Assembly: GCA_025362295.1 (NCBI GenBank)
Contig: JANYGX010000022.1
Coordinates: 21,756-85,755 of the forward strand
Length of the DNA stretch: 64,000 nt
Direction: 5' to 3'
Source: Sphingomonadales bacterium
GTDB taxonomy: Bacteria; Pseudomonadota; Alphaproteobacteria; Sphingomonadales; Sphingomonadaceae
Of this stretch, positions 18,340 through 27,955 are shown in pieces (position 1 is the first letter of the stretch; each line of letters opens with the position of its first letter). The notes under the pieces are model-generated. The model did no database searches and had not been told where the DNA came from. It saw only the letters and a program-made list of their open reading frames with translations. A program made the translations under genes and the position numbers.

Positions 18340-20091
18340 CTATTCAGCCGCGCGCAGATGGCTGGGTTTTTGACTGTGTGCCTCGCCGGTGCGGGCAATA
18401 AACTCATCCACAAACACTTGCATATTGGCCATGATATTCTTGATGCGGATGGTGAGATAGTTGTAGCCGAACAACGACGGAATAGCGACAGCCATGCCTG
18501 CAACCGTAGCCAGTAGCGCTGCTGAAATTCCTGGTGCAATCGCGTTGATGTTAACATCACCCGCCTCGGCTATTGCTGCAAATGTAATCATCACGCCAAT
18601 CACTGTGCCTAGCAGGCCGACAAATGGCCCACCGGATATGGCGATGGTCAGCATCACCATCCACTTTGACAGGCTCTGATTTTCCCGTACCTGCTTGGCG
18701 TCCATGAGTGAGCGGACAACTTCCACGGCTTCCGGGTGCAAGCTGGATATTTCACCGGAGCGATTGCGGCGCTGAATTTCCTCTGCACCCGCATGGTAAA
18801 TTCGGTAAATTGACGAATCTTCGAAGTCCTCCAGCGCATCGGCAGGCACGTGATTTGCATTGTCTAGCTTGTTGATATCTCCACCAAGTTTGCGGTAGTA
18901 CTCAAGGAAAATTTCGTTAGCTTTGTCAACCTTACTGAGATACATCGCCTTGGTAAACATCACCCAACCGGCAACAGCACCCATGATAGCAAGAATGGCG
19001 ATTACCACTTTAGCGTCCGGTGTCAGGTGCGAGAAGATAATGCCAAAATAGCCGCCGTGGCCACCCTGCTTTTCATCTGTACCGAATGTGAGGAGCTTGG
19101 CTTGCGGGCCTTGACCATTTGCATCTGCCAAAATCACAGATGTCGAACGCGCCACTTTTGAAATACGGGTTTCATCCAGTTCACCGGCAAACGTACCACC
19201 GATAATGGTGTCTGCATTCAGTGCCGGGAGGGTGCCATCTACCGATGCCACGTCCTGACCATTAACATAAAGCTTGATGGATTTGCCATCCGCCGTCACA
19301 GCAACATGCGACCATTGACCAGCCGAAATTGCAGCTGTTCCTTTAACATTGCCTGCACCACCGCCACCAACGATCGTTACGGTCGGCACACCGGTTGCCA
19401 GTGCAACAGTGAGTCCACCGCGGTTATAAATAACGGCATTCGGATCAAGCTTGTCAGGTTTCACCCAGGTGCTGAAGGTGAACTGACCCCCAGCCGGTGT
19501 TGCAAGCGATGCAGACGCCAACACTGTCAGGCCCGTCGTACCATTAAATTTACCAGAATGGCCTATGATACCACCTTCATCAGTGCCTGAAAGCGCATTT
19601 TTAGCACTGTTATGATAGGCGGTTTTATCAGAAACTGGAGCTGCCGGTGCATCATCATAATGAAATACTAAAGTCTGATCGGCATCGAATGTCTTTGCGC
19701 TCTCGACAGCCGGCGGTGCTTTCTTGTTGCCGTAGTAGAGCCAGATCACGGATTTTTCACCGCCATTCATTTTTGGCACATCCACCCACAATGTAGCGAC
19801 ACCCAAAAGGGCATCGAAATTCTCGATATGATACGTAAGAGGTGTTTTGTCATCAGCCGCGATCATGCGAATATCCGCACCATTTTCGAGCGCATCGGCA
19901 AACTGGAAATTGCCGCTGTGCAAACGCACCAGCACCGGCACACGACCAACAGGGCCAGCTATGTTTAGGCCGGTAGGGCTAGAATCCACAGTCAGCTGTT
20001 TTCTGAATGCCCAATCGTCCTGCCACCAAGCGCGCGCTGTGCCTGGCATTGCCATGAGCACCAGGGCAATGATCGTAAACCAACGCTTCAT
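18340..20091 (-). CDS. exbB: ExbB/TolQ/MotA proton channel fused to DUF2341 and LamG-like domain
   Basis: 583 residues, more than twice a normal ExbB. Signal peptide (ending TARA), a DUF2341-type beta domain (WWQDDWAFRKQLTVDSS, then VWIYYGN-like VIWLYYGNKK near 120), and a concanavalin/LamG-like domain (about 155-310; FTFSTWVKPDKLDP, GQWSHVAVTADGKSIKLYVNG, IIGGTFAGELDETRI). A transmembrane helix (about 350-372) and the MotA/TolQ/ExbB channel domain with two further helices (GGPFVGLLGTVIGVMITF, ALLATVAGMAVAIPSL) follow. The added domains would lie in the periplasm and could bind glycans or peptidoglycan. Proteins with this order exist in related bacteria; what the extension does is unknown to me. 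Confidence 0.9.
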   Translation of the reverse strand: MKRWFTIIALVLMAMPGTARAWWQDDWAFRKQLTVDSSPTGLNIAGPVGRVPVLVRLHSGNFQFADALENGADIRMIAADDKTPLTYHIENFDALLGVATLWVDVPKMNGGEKSVIWLYYGNKKAPPAVESAKTFDADQTLVFHYDDAPAAPVSDKTAYHNSAKNALSGTDEGGIIGHSGKFNGTTGLTVLASASLATPAGGQFTFSTWVKPDKLDPNAVIYNRGGLTVALATGVPTVTIVGGGGAGNVKGTAAISAGQWSHVAVTADGKSIKLYVNGQDVASVDGTLPALNADTIIGGTFAGELDETRISKVARSTSVILADANGQGPQAKLLTFGTDEKQGGHGGYFGIIFSHLTPDAKVVIAILAIMGAVAGWVMFTKAMYLSKVDKANEIFLEYYRKLGGDINKLDNANHVPADALEDFEDSSIYRIYHAGAEEIQRRNRSGEISSLHPEAVEVVRSLMDAKQVRENQSLSKWMVMLTIAISGGPFVGLLGTVIGVMITFAAIAEAGDVNINAIAPGISAALLATVAGMAVAIPSLFGYNYLTIRIKNIMANMQVFVDEFIARTGEAHSQKPSHLRAAE

Positions 20092-20215
20092 ATTCGCTCT
20101 CCTTGCACCTGCAAAATATCAAATTATTATATATCGAATCATCTAATTTCGCGGTTTTACACACGTTAGTTTGTTAAACAGGACTTTTATGAAACTAATG
20201 TGACAATCCGTTAAC

Positions 20216-20224
20216 TTATCCACA
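20216..20224 (+). other. Consensus DnaA box
   Basis: TTATCCACA, a perfect match to the DnaA box, lies in the 225-base space between exbB and sdhB. Only this single copy is evident, so it is not an origin. It may be a chance match or a regulatory site. Confidence 0.35.
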
Positions 20225-20316
20225 ACTTGGTTTGCATTAAAAGCTGCGGCGAAATAGCTGTTGCCCAGAGCTGGAGGCTGCGCTAATTATTTGATTATAT
20301 TGTATAGGATACCTTA

Positions 20317-21105
20317 ATGGCTGAATTTGCATTGCCTGCTAACTCCAAACTCAAGCCAAGCGGTAAAACTTGGCCAGCCTCAACAGGTGCCAAAAATATT
20401 AAAGAATTCAAGGTTTATCGGTGGAACCCGGATGATGGCCAAAACCCCCGGATGGATAGTTATCAAGTGGATATCGACACCTGCGGCCCCATGGTGCTGG
20501 ATGCACTGATCAAGATCAAGAATGAGATCGATCCAACACTTACCTTCCGACGTTCCTGTCGGGAGGGCGTCTGCGGCTCTTGCTCAATGAACATTGATGG
20601 TACCAATGGCCTCGCCTGCACCAAGGCCATAGAAGATTGCGTCTCCAAAGCCGTGTCGATTACACCACTCCCGCATATGGAGGTAATCAAAGACTTGGTA
20701 CCTGATTTCAAACATTTTTATGCCCAATACGCTTCGATTAAGCCATGGTTGCAAACCAGCACGCCAACGCCGTCTGGTGTCGAGCGGTTGCAATCAAAGG
20801 AAGAGCGCGAGAAAATTGATGGTCTTTATGAGTGCATATTGTGTGCATGCTGCTCAACATCGTGCCCAAGCTATTGGTGGAATGGCGATAAATATCTCGG
20901 CCCAGCCATATTGTTGCAGGCCTATCGATGGCTGGCCGACAGTCGCGATGAAAATACCGGTGAACGGCTGGATGATCTGGAAGATCCATTCCGGCTATAC
21001 CGTTGCCACACAATAATGAATTGCGCCAATGCTTGCCCCAAGGGCTTAAACCCAGCCAAAGCCATAGGCGAAATCAAGAAAATGATGATTGAACGTCAGC
21101 TTTGA
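20317..21105 (+). CDS. sdhB: Succinate dehydrogenase iron-sulfur subunit
   Basis: 262 residues. The N-terminal 2Fe-2S domain has the ligand set CREGVCGSC and a further Cys in NGLACTK; the C-terminal domain holds [17 protein letters not shown] and [17 protein letters not shown] for the 4Fe-4S and 3Fe-4S clusters. It passes electrons from SdhA to quinone in complex II. Normally sdhB is the last gene of sdhCDAB; here no sdhA, sdhC or sdhD precedes it, and the upstream gene is divergent exbB, so it must have its own promoter. Length and motifs are normal, so it is probably the functional copy. Confidence 0.95.
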   Translation: MAEFALPANSKLKPSGKTWPASTGAKNIKEFKVYRWNPDDGQNPRMDSYQVDIDTCGPMVLDALIKIKNEIDPTLTFRRSCREGVCGSCSMNIDGTNGLACTKAIEDCVSKAVSITPLPHMEVIKDLVPDFKHFYAQYASIKPWLQTSTPTPSGVERLQSKEEREKIDGLYECILCACCSTSCPSYWWNGDKYLGPAILLQAYRWLADSRDENTGERLDDLEDPFRLYRCHTIMNCANACPKGLNPAKAIGEIKKMMIERQL

Positions 21106-21114
21106 TGATCAGTG

Positions 21115-21876
21115 CTACAGCAGTTGCAGTCGTCTCATAGCTGTTACAGGCTGGCACACGGTGCTTGCCAGCCTATCAACAACAATAGCCAATGGCTCAA
21201 TAACCGTGCGCATATGAAAGGCATTTGCATGCAGAAGTTGCGATGCATCCGCCATGATACCGACGTGTCCGGGGAAAAAAACCAGGTCCCCGCGCTGCAA
21301 CTCTGCTTGCACGACCGGGTGGCCCAAAACTTTTTGATCGCCAGAGTCGCGCGGGCAATATACGCCACACGCCTGCAAAGCAACCTGCACCAGTCCGGAA
21401 CAATCTATGCCCTGCCGTGAGCGCCCACCCCATAAATATGGTGTACCCAACATGTCGGCAGCTTCCGCCGTCCAGTCTGTTTGAAAACTATTGAGCGGTG
21501 CAATATCTTGCAGCGGCACATGGCTGCCATCTGCAAGCACGGCAAATGTGTCGAGCGTGCAGCTCACATGCAAGAGGGAGCCGCGCCAGAGTGCACGAAC
21601 AACCGGGGCCTTTATAGATGCATTATTATACGCATGACTTTGTATGGCTTTGATCCGGTGCGTTGCAGGCATTTGTGGTGCAGAGGCCAGATTGGCAGCC
21701 AGAATATAGCCTTCATATTTGTCGCGCCCACAGCTGCCCTTTGCCCACATTCCAACCTGTTCAATAATTTCAAATGGTTCACCAAAGAGCAGTTGACTGA
21801 TCTGCTCTGAGTCATCTGAAGGCTGCTTCCGCAACGGGGCAATTGATGTAACTACTATATGGTTCAATAATTTCAT
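21115..21876 (-). CDS. NlpC/P60 cysteine peptidase with SH3-like N-terminus
   Basis: 253 residues from ATG 21876 (a TTG start three codons earlier is possible). The first 125 residues look like paired bacterial SH3 modules (SIAPLRKQPSDDSEQISQLL, FEIIEQVGMWAKG). The C-terminal NlpC/P60 domain has the nucleophile in GIDCSGLVQ, the His in FFPGHVGIM and the polar third residue region LHANAF. It should cleave peptidoglycan stem peptides of the D-Glu-mDAP type. No signal peptide is visible, as in related dipeptidyl-peptidase VI-like proteins that act on recycled muropeptides. It is last in a minus-strand run behind the ABC exporter and convergent with sdhB. Confidence 0.88.
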   Translation of the reverse strand: MKLLNHIVVTSIAPLRKQPSDDSEQISQLLFGEPFEIIEQVGMWAKGSCGRDKYEGYILAANLASAPQMPATHRIKAIQSHAYNNASIKAPVVRALWRGSLLHVSCTLDTFAVLADGSHVPLQDIAPLNSFQTDWTAEAADMLGTPYLWGGRSRQGIDCSGLVQVALQACGVYCPRDSGDQKVLGHPVVQAELQRGDLVFFPGHVGIMADASQLLHANAFHMRTVIEPLAIVVDRLASTVCQPVTAMRRLQLL

Positions 21877-21913
21877 TTGATGCAAATACTAATTTTAAAT
21901 TGCTTTATCAACA

Positions 21914-23068
21914 TCAATCCGATGGTAGCATTTTGCCGCTGTTAAGGCGGGCTGTCGCAATTGCCAGAATAATGACTGTGAAGATGGCTTCCATCATCAA
22001 TGTGACTGGCCAGGCACTATTCAAAAAATTACCAAGTGTCAGCAGATGCTTTAGTGTCATAACCTCAAACAACACCGGCAAATTTTTCATCCAGACTTTA
22101 TCAAAATAACTTGCATTAGCGAGCATTGAGAGCAGAATGGGGACAATCATGGTGAAACCAATATAGGCTTGCGCCTCTTTGAAACTGCGCGCGGCAAAGC
22201 CCACAAGCAATTGCAAGGCAGCCAAAAAACTCGCAAACCCGACAAGATAGAGCAGTGTAACGGGCACTTCAGCAAAACCATAGCCAAAGCCGATACCCAT
22301 CTGTGCTAGTTGCCCGGAGGCATTGAGAATGGCGAATGTGAGGCCGCATGTGGCAATGCCCGCCAGCCCAAAAATAGTTATAGTAAGCCATTTTCCAAGC
22401 ACTATGGCAAGGCGTGACACGGGTTGCGCCAGCAAAATTTCCAGTGAGTGTCGCTCCCGCTCACCAGCTGTTGTATCAATGGCAAGGCTCATGCCAGCCG
22501 AACTGCAGGCAACAAGGAAAAAAAACACCACGCTTTGCGAAAAATAAATTGCAAATGCCGAACTTTCATCAGTGTTGTGGATTTCGATTGCAAAGGGTGA
22601 CAGCAACACCGGCGGCACCCCGCGCAAAATCAAGCGCTGGACGGCAAGGGTTCTTTCGTAATTTTCCAGTGCGCCTTCGACCTTGTTGAGAGCATTGTCA
22701 TTGTCACGACGGCTGCCCGTGAGGGTGATTTGAACGGCTTCACCGCTGGTGATTTTTTGCCCATAGTTTGCAGCTATGGTCAAAATAACGCCAATATCGT
22801 GACTGGCATTTTTCGATTGCTGGACATCAATATTTTCACTGACAAGATGAGCCACAAGGTTGGGTGCGTAACGAGCACCAATGACCAGAACTGAGACTGG
22901 TTTGTTCACACTATCATTCCCCGGTTGAAGATAGATGGAGGCCAGCATGATCAGCGGACCGAACACGCCATAAAATAATGTTAGAAATACGCTGCGCTTG
23001 TCTCGTGTGGCGTCACGAAGTTCTTTGCCAAGAATAATGGCTGTATCGTGCAGAAGAGAGCGGCTCAT
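21914..23068 (-). CDS. ABC transporter permease, NatB-like
   Basis: 384 residues. One N-terminal helix (VFLTLFYGVFGPLIMLASIYL), a large extracytoplasmic domain (about 50-175), then five hydrophobic segments towards the C-terminus, the ABC-2 type layout of NatB/YhaP permeases. DTTAGERERHSLEILLAQPVSR before the second membrane segment is typical of the family. It overlaps the ATPase gene by 4 bases. NatAB in Bacillus exports sodium; the substrate of proteobacterial relatives is not known, so natB is used only as a likeness. Confidence 0.85.
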   Translation of the reverse strand: MSRSLLHDTAIILGKELRDATRDKRSVFLTLFYGVFGPLIMLASIYLQPGNDSVNKPVSVLVIGARYAPNLVAHLVSENIDVQQSKNASHDIGVILTIAANYGQKITSGEAVQITLTGSRRDNDNALNKVEGALENYERTLAVQRLILRGVPPVLLSPFAIEIHNTDESSAFAIYFSQSVVFFFLVACSSAGMSLAIDTTAGERERHSLEILLAQPVSRLAIVLGKWLTITIFGLAGIATCGLTFAILNASGQLAQMGIGFGYGFAEVPVTLLYLVGFASFLAALQLLVGFAARSFKEAQAYIGFTMIVPILLSMLANASYFDKVWMKNLPVLFEVMTLKHLLTLGNFLNSAWPVTLMMEAIFTVIILAIATARLNSGKMLPSD

Positions 23069-23799
23069 TTGATGGCCTCCAGATCAAAGCCGCTCAGTGC
23101 AAAAAAAGCATCTTCCAGATTGGGCTGCTGTGCTTCAATGCGAATATCCTCACAACTGCCCTGAGCAACAATTTTGCCCCCAGCCATTACCACAACTGTA
23201 TCAGAGAGTTCTTCCACATCTGCCATCACGTGACTTGCCAGCAAAATAGCATGACCGTCTTTCTTGAGCGATTTTAACACAATCCTCAAAAGCTTGACCG
23301 CATACAGATCGAGTGCACGGGTAGGTTCATCAAATATCATGGTTTTGGGCCTGCCAACTATAGTGGCCGCAAGAGCCACCTTCACCCGCTGGCCAGCAGA
23401 AAACCCCTTGGCACGTCGCTCGGCCAGTGCTCCGATGGCCAGTGTTTCCATCGCATCGCCAACGGCAGCATGCAGATGCTTCTCATCAACCCCTCGCAGA
23501 CGCGCTGCGTAAGTGATTTGCTCGCGTGCCGTTAGTCTTGGATAGAGCCCAAAACGATCAGGAAAAAATCCAAGAGTGGAAACGGCTGCTGCACGATTGC
23601 TGGATACTCTTTTGTCATCAATAGAAATATGGCCAGTATCAGGCTTTAAAAGACCTGCAATCATTCGAAGTGTTGTGGTTTTGCCAGATCCGTTGGCGCC
23701 CAACAACGTCGTGATAGCACCGTCTGGCACAGTGAGAGTTACATTCTTAACGGCTTCTGTTTTGCCAAAAGATTTTGAAACGGCTTGAATATCAATCAC
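23065..23799 (-). CDS. ABC transporter ATP-binding protein, NatA-like
   Basis: 244 residues, GTG start. Walker A LLGANGSGKTTT, signature KGFSAGQRVKVALA, Walker B MIFDEPTRALD and the switch His in LLASHVMADVE are all present. It powers the NatB-like permease with which it overlaps. It follows the alpha/beta hydrolase by 6 bases, so all three are likely one transcript. Confidence 0.9.
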   Translation of the reverse strand: MIDIQAVSKSFGKTEAVKNVTLTVPDGAITTLLGANGSGKTTTLRMIAGLLKPDTGHISIDDKRVSSNRAAAVSTLGFFPDRFGLYPRLTAREQITYAARLRGVDEKHLHAAVGDAMETLAIGALAERRAKGFSAGQRVKVALAATIVGRPKTMIFDEPTRALDLYAVKLLRIVLKSLKKDGHAILLASHVMADVEELSDTVVVMAGGKIVAQGSCEDIRIEAQQPNLEDAFFALSGFDLEAIK

Positions 23800-23805
23800 T
23801 CGGTA

Positions 23806-25302
23806 TTATCCATTTCTGCTGGCAAGTGGGGCTTGCGGCTTTGGTCGGGTCAGGCAGCTGGTATCAATGCCATGCATGGAAGCCTGCTCTAGAAACGCAG
23901 TTATTATTTTCGGCGCACAGCCAAACATGCTGACACCGTGTCCAGAAGCTGGCGCAACTATGTGAGTTGCATGATAAAACTGTGCGGCGGTGGCTGCCCC
24001 AAGAGGTGGCGGCGTTACCGGATCAAGGCCACCAGATAAAATTAGCGCAGGCACGTTTGACTGGATGGTCTGCCATACTGATTTTGGTACGATGCCATGT
24101 GGCCATGCAGAGCACAGTGCTGCTGTGCGATCAAACTCGGTCATGCCAGATAGTGTATTCTGAGCGGCAACTGCAACACTTGAGCGCGTTGTATATTGAA
24201 AATCTTCAGCACACAAAACGGACAGCTGGTGGCCATCGCTAAGAGCATCTTCACCAAGTTGCGTGCTGACTTGAGCGGCAATAGCCATCAGGGGCAGATA
24301 GTTTGCATGGCTTGCCATGCGAATGATTACGGGCACAATCGCACGACTGTCTGGATTGTAAAGTGCCATGCCAATGACATTAATTATTACATTTTCATTT
24401 ATAATAATCGTGCGAGGCACGCCAGTGAGCGGATTATCTGCTGTAACCACTTCAGGTTTATTATGCACCTTAAGCAGCAGATTATGCAAGTCGGATCGAA
24501 TGTCCGGGCCTTTTGCGGCACAAGCCTTATCAAGCTTGCAGGCGATGGCGACAGCATTGATAGCGACGTCCATGATGTGCGGGATGGTTGCGAAAATAGA
24601 TTGGCTGCGCCGTGTGGCACCATCGAGAATGACAGTGCGTACTTTTTCAGGGTAGGCGGCGATATAATGTTGTGCCAGCCTTGTGCCATACGAACCACCC
24701 CAAAGATTGATTGTATTATAGCCAAGGCTCTCGCGAATAGCATTTATGTCTAGGGTAATTTCAGTCGTGGTAAAATATCGTGGATTATTTTTCTGACTCG
24801 CAGCACATGCTTTGAACAATTTCACCACAGCTGCCGTATCGTTCACCAGAAGCGCAGACGGCTGCAGACACAAAAGCGGTGTAGACCGTGCTGTGCCGCG
24901 AGGATAAATCAACACCAGATCGCGTGTCTTGTTCACACTGCTGAAGGCGCTTTTGATCATCGGTAAGAGCATATCAGCAGACTGCCCCGGCCCACCGGGT
25001 AAAATGAATAAAGGATCTTGGTGTGAACCACGCGACAGGGCCGGAAACACCGCTGCAAAAATAGAGATATTTTTACCCTTGAGAGCGTGCCAATCCAGCG
25101 GCACGGCAAGGGTCAGGCAATGTGCCGCATCTTCAATGCCTGGCAAAAAGCATCGTGTGGTTTGTGCATGTTGTGTTTTGGCACAAACCTGCGCACTTAT
25201 GGATAAAGTAAGCACTTGCAAGATGACCAGCCATATTTTCTTGCTAAATCTCAAAGCCACTTCTCCACAATCCATTTCTGGTCTATGGCTTAAATTAGTC
25301 AT
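23806..25302 (-). CDS. Exported alpha/beta hydrolase with TAP-like C-terminal domain
   Basis: Up to 498 residues. A hydrophobic signal sequence (KKIWLVILQVLTLSISAQVCA) begins around residue 20, so the true start may be ATG 25275 or TTG 25254, the latter with GGAGAAG upstream. The core resembles tripeptidyl/proline iminopeptidase-type hydrolases: oxyanion region ILPGGPGQSAD, nucleophile elbow WGGSYGTRLAQ (about 200), late Asp in SGGLDPVTPP and His in ASGHGVSMFG within a TAP-like C-terminal domain. It probably cleaves peptides in the periplasm. It heads the operon with the NatAB-like exporter, a gene trio seen in related bacteria. Its longest start leaves only 19 bases to the divergent helicase gene. 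Confidence 0.85.
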   Translation of the reverse strand: MTNLSHRPEMDCGEVALRFSKKIWLVILQVLTLSISAQVCAKTQHAQTTRCFLPGIEDAAHCLTLAVPLDWHALKGKNISIFAAVFPALSRGSHQDPLFILPGGPGQSADMLLPMIKSAFSSVNKTRDLVLIYPRGTARSTPLLCLQPSALLVNDTAAVVKLFKACAASQKNNPRYFTTTEITLDINAIRESLGYNTINLWGGSYGTRLAQHYIAAYPEKVRTVILDGATRRSQSIFATIPHIMDVAINAVAIACKLDKACAAKGPDIRSDLHNLLLKVHNKPEVVTADNPLTGVPRTIIINENVIINVIGMALYNPDSRAIVPVIIRMASHANYLPLMAIAAQVSTQLGEDALSDGHQLSVLCAEDFQYTTRSSVAVAAQNTLSGMTEFDRTAALCSAWPHGIVPKSVWQTIQSNVPALILSGGLDPVTPPPLGAATAAQFYHATHIVAPASGHGVSMFGCAPKIITAFLEQASMHGIDTSCLTRPKPQAPLASRNG

Positions 25303-25321
25303 CCAAACAATTGGTTAAATT

Positions 25322-27955
25322 GTGCGCCCTAACGTCTCTTCTTCCCATATTACAGCCGTTTTGGGGCCTACTAACACAGGCAAGACTCATCTGGCGGTTG
25401 AGAGATTATGCGGTCATGTCTCCGGTATCATGGGCTTTCCGCTACGTCTGCTGGCGCGCGAGGTCTATGATAAAGTGGTGGCTATCAAAGGGGCCCAAAA
25501 TGTTGGATTGATTACTGGCGAGGAAAAGATACTCCCCCCCCATGCACGGTATTTTCTTTGCACGACCGAATCGATGCCGATGAACCGCGATGTTTCGTTT
25601 CTGGCAATTGATGAAGCCCAAATGGCCGCTGATGATGAGCGTGGCCATGTTTTCACTGAGCGGCTGTTGCATGCGCGGGGTCGCGATGAGACCATGATCC
25701 TGGGCTCTGATGTGGTGCGACCACTGATACAGTCGCTCGTGCCGGAGGTGAGCATTATATCACGCCCCCGTTTTTCAACGCTTCGCTACACAACGCCCAA
25801 AAAACTCTCACGGCTACCCAAACGCTCGGCTATTGTGTGTTTTTCAACAGAGGAAGTTTACGCCATAGCGGAGATGTTGCGTCGTCAGCGTGGTGGCGCT
25901 GCCGTAGTCATGGGGGCTCTATCGCCGCGCACGCGCAATGCTCAGATTGACATGTATCAATCTGGCGAGGTGGATTATCTGGTTGCAACGGATGCCATAG
26001 GCATGGGCCTTAATATGGATATTACCCACATTGCTTTTGCCAATATAGTCAAATTTGATGGCAAGCGTCGCCGCCGGCTAACGCTTGCTGAAATGGGCCA
26101 AATTGCTGGCAGGGCAGGGCGGCACCAGCGGGATGGTAGCTTTTCCATGCTGCATCTGAACGACCGCGATGCCGGTTTTGATGCAGATGAAGTGGCGGCG
26201 CTTGAAGCGCACAGCTATCCGGCATTAACTCAATTACGCTGGCGCAACCCTGAACTCAATTTTACCAATCTTGAGATGCTGATTACGTCGCTGGAGAAGC
26301 GTAGCCCGCGACCAGAGTTGCACCGTACCGATGAAACCATCGACCTCGCTGTGCTCAAACGATTGGCTGTCGAACCTCTTGTGATTAAGCGAGCTGGTAA
26401 TGCCTCCGAAATTCGGCGGTTGTGGAGCGTATGCCAGTTGCCGGATTACAGAAAAACCGGTGCTGAGCAGCACAGTCGTTTGGTACTCAAACTTTTTGAT
26501 AACTTAAGCAGTGGCCATTTAACTATTCCTGTCGAATGGATCGGAGCTGAAGTGTCGAGGCTTGATAATGGCCTGGGGGATATTGACACACTGGCCGCTC
26601 GCATATCTGGTATCCGCACATGGACGTATATTGCCAACCAACCGGATTGGCTAGATGATCCGCTTCAGTGGGCGGCGCGTACCCGAACTATTGAAAACAC
26701 ACTGTCCGATGCTTTACACGAACAGTTAATGCAGCGTTTTGTTGATCGCCGCACATCGATCTTGATGCGGGATGTGAAGCTTCGGGACAGCCTTGCTGTC
26801 ACTGTAGACAACGATGGTTCGGTTGAAGTTCAAGGGGTGGCGATTGGAAATCTCTCTGGTTTTACTTTTACAGTTGATCCTTTGGCAAAAATGTCAGAAA
26901 AGCGATTGGTGATGGCAGCTGCAGAACGCGCGCTATCAGGTGAGATGAAAGCAAGGGCACAGGTTTTGGTGACAAGCGACGCAAGTGCAGTGGTGCTGGG
27001 GTTTGACGGCACGGATGTACCCTCCATTATGTGGCAGGGCAGGGTGGCAGCAACGCTTAAAATTGGGCGATCATTGGTTGAACCTGTGGTGGTTTTACAT
27101 GAGGGTGCAGCGCAACTGGCACCCGATATCCGTACGATGGTGCAAACTAGGCTGGAGCAGTGGCTTTCGGCTGAAATCGAGCTGAAGTTAAAACCACTGG
27201 CTGCATTGCATCTACTGGCACGAAAATCGCCAGCCTTGGATGGTATTTCTGGTGCCGCTCGTGGGTTGATTGTGCAGTTGATTGATGCGGGTGGATGTCT
27301 GCCACGCACAGCGCTCACGGAAATGATTGCCGGGCTTGTCGGTGACGATAGAAAATTGCTGCGCGAAGCCGGATTGAAGCTAGGTCAGGTGCATGTATTT
27401 TGTCCTGCATTGCTAAAGCCTGAAACTATTCGATGGAGACTGGCGCTACACAGTATTTATGCATCAGGTGCAAGACAGCAGTGTCTTCAGGATATGCTGT
27501 GGAGTGGGCGCACTTCGGTTCGTGTTACAAATGATATGCCTGCAGATTGCTTTGTTGTCGCAGGATACTGGCCGGTCGGCGCCAAAGCCTTGCGAGTCGA
27601 TATGGTTGAGCGGTTAGCAGATGTGTTGCGCGAACCGGCAAAATCAAGATTACCCTTTGTTCCACCAGAATCCGCGATATCTTTAATAGGCGTAACGAAC
27701 GATGAATTTGCCGAAGTTATGTTAGCACTCGGCTACAGAAAGCGTTTGATTGATGCGCCAGCTAAGTGCGCCAAGGCAGATGAGGAACATGAAGCCACTC
27801 CAGGCATAAGTGTTATACCTGAAAAAATAGTAGTGTATCAGTGGCGAGGCCAGCAAAAATCAGTTAAGCCTGAAAAGTTAGTGACAACAGAGAATATTTC
27901 TCGAACAGCCTTTGCAGACCTCGCCGACATGTTTGGCCGTAACAGCCGAGGCTGA
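25322..27955 (+). CDS. SUV3-like superfamily 2 RNA helicase
   Basis: 877 residues, GTG start. Helicase motifs: Walker A LGPTNTGKTHLA (about 15), DEAQ (about 97), motif III region ILGSDVV, the second RecA domain with IVCFSTEEVYAIAE and ATDAIGMGLNMDI (about 220), and motif VI QIAGRAGRH (about 260). The long C-terminal half has SUV3-like helical regions. Mitochondrial SUV3 unwinds RNA for degradation, and alphaproteobacteria keep a related protein, fitting the mitochondrial ancestry. The nucleic acid substrate in bacteria is less clear. Its stop abuts the stop of the convergent molybdopterin gene with no spacer. Confidence 0.9.
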   Translation: MRPNVSSSHITAVLGPTNTGKTHLAVERLCGHVSGIMGFPLRLLAREVYDKVVAIKGAQNVGLITGEEKILPPHARYFLCTTESMPMNRDVSFLAIDEAQMAADDERGHVFTERLLHARGRDETMILGSDVVRPLIQSLVPEVSIISRPRFSTLRYTTPKKLSRLPKRSAIVCFSTEEVYAIAEMLRRQRGGAAVVMGALSPRTRNAQIDMYQSGEVDYLVATDAIGMGLNMDITHIAFANIVKFDGKRRRRLTLAEMGQIAGRAGRHQRDGSFSMLHLNDRDAGFDADEVAALEAHSYPALTQLRWRNPELNFTNLEMLITSLEKRSPRPELHRTDETIDLAVLKRLAVEPLVIKRAGNASEIRRLWSVCQLPDYRKTGAEQHSRLVLKLFDNLSSGHLTIPVEWIGAEVSRLDNGLGDIDTLAARISGIRTWTYIANQPDWLDDPLQWAARTRTIENTLSDALHEQLMQRFVDRRTSILMRDVKLRDSLAVTVDNDGSVEVQGVAIGNLSGFTFTVDPLAKMSEKRLVMAAAERALSGEMKARAQVLVTSDASAVVLGFDGTDVPSIMWQGRVAATLKIGRSLVEPVVVLHEGAAQLAPDIRTMVQTRLEQWLSAEIELKLKPLAALHLLARKSPALDGISGAARGLIVQLIDAGGCLPRTALTEMIAGLVGDDRKLLREAGLKLGQVHVFCPALLKPETIRWRLALHSIYASGARQQCLQDMLWSGRTSVRVTNDMPADCFVVAGYWPVGAKALRVDMVERLADVLREPAKSRLPFVPPESAISLIGVTNDEFAEVMLALGYRKRLIDAPAKCAKADEEHEATPGISVIPEKIVVYQWRGQQKSVKPEKLVTTENISRTAFADLADMFGRNSRG

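Noticed and set aside
20216..20224. Possible replication origin
   Set aside because: Only one DnaA box; no AT-rich unwinding region with further boxes and no dnaA or parAB nearby.
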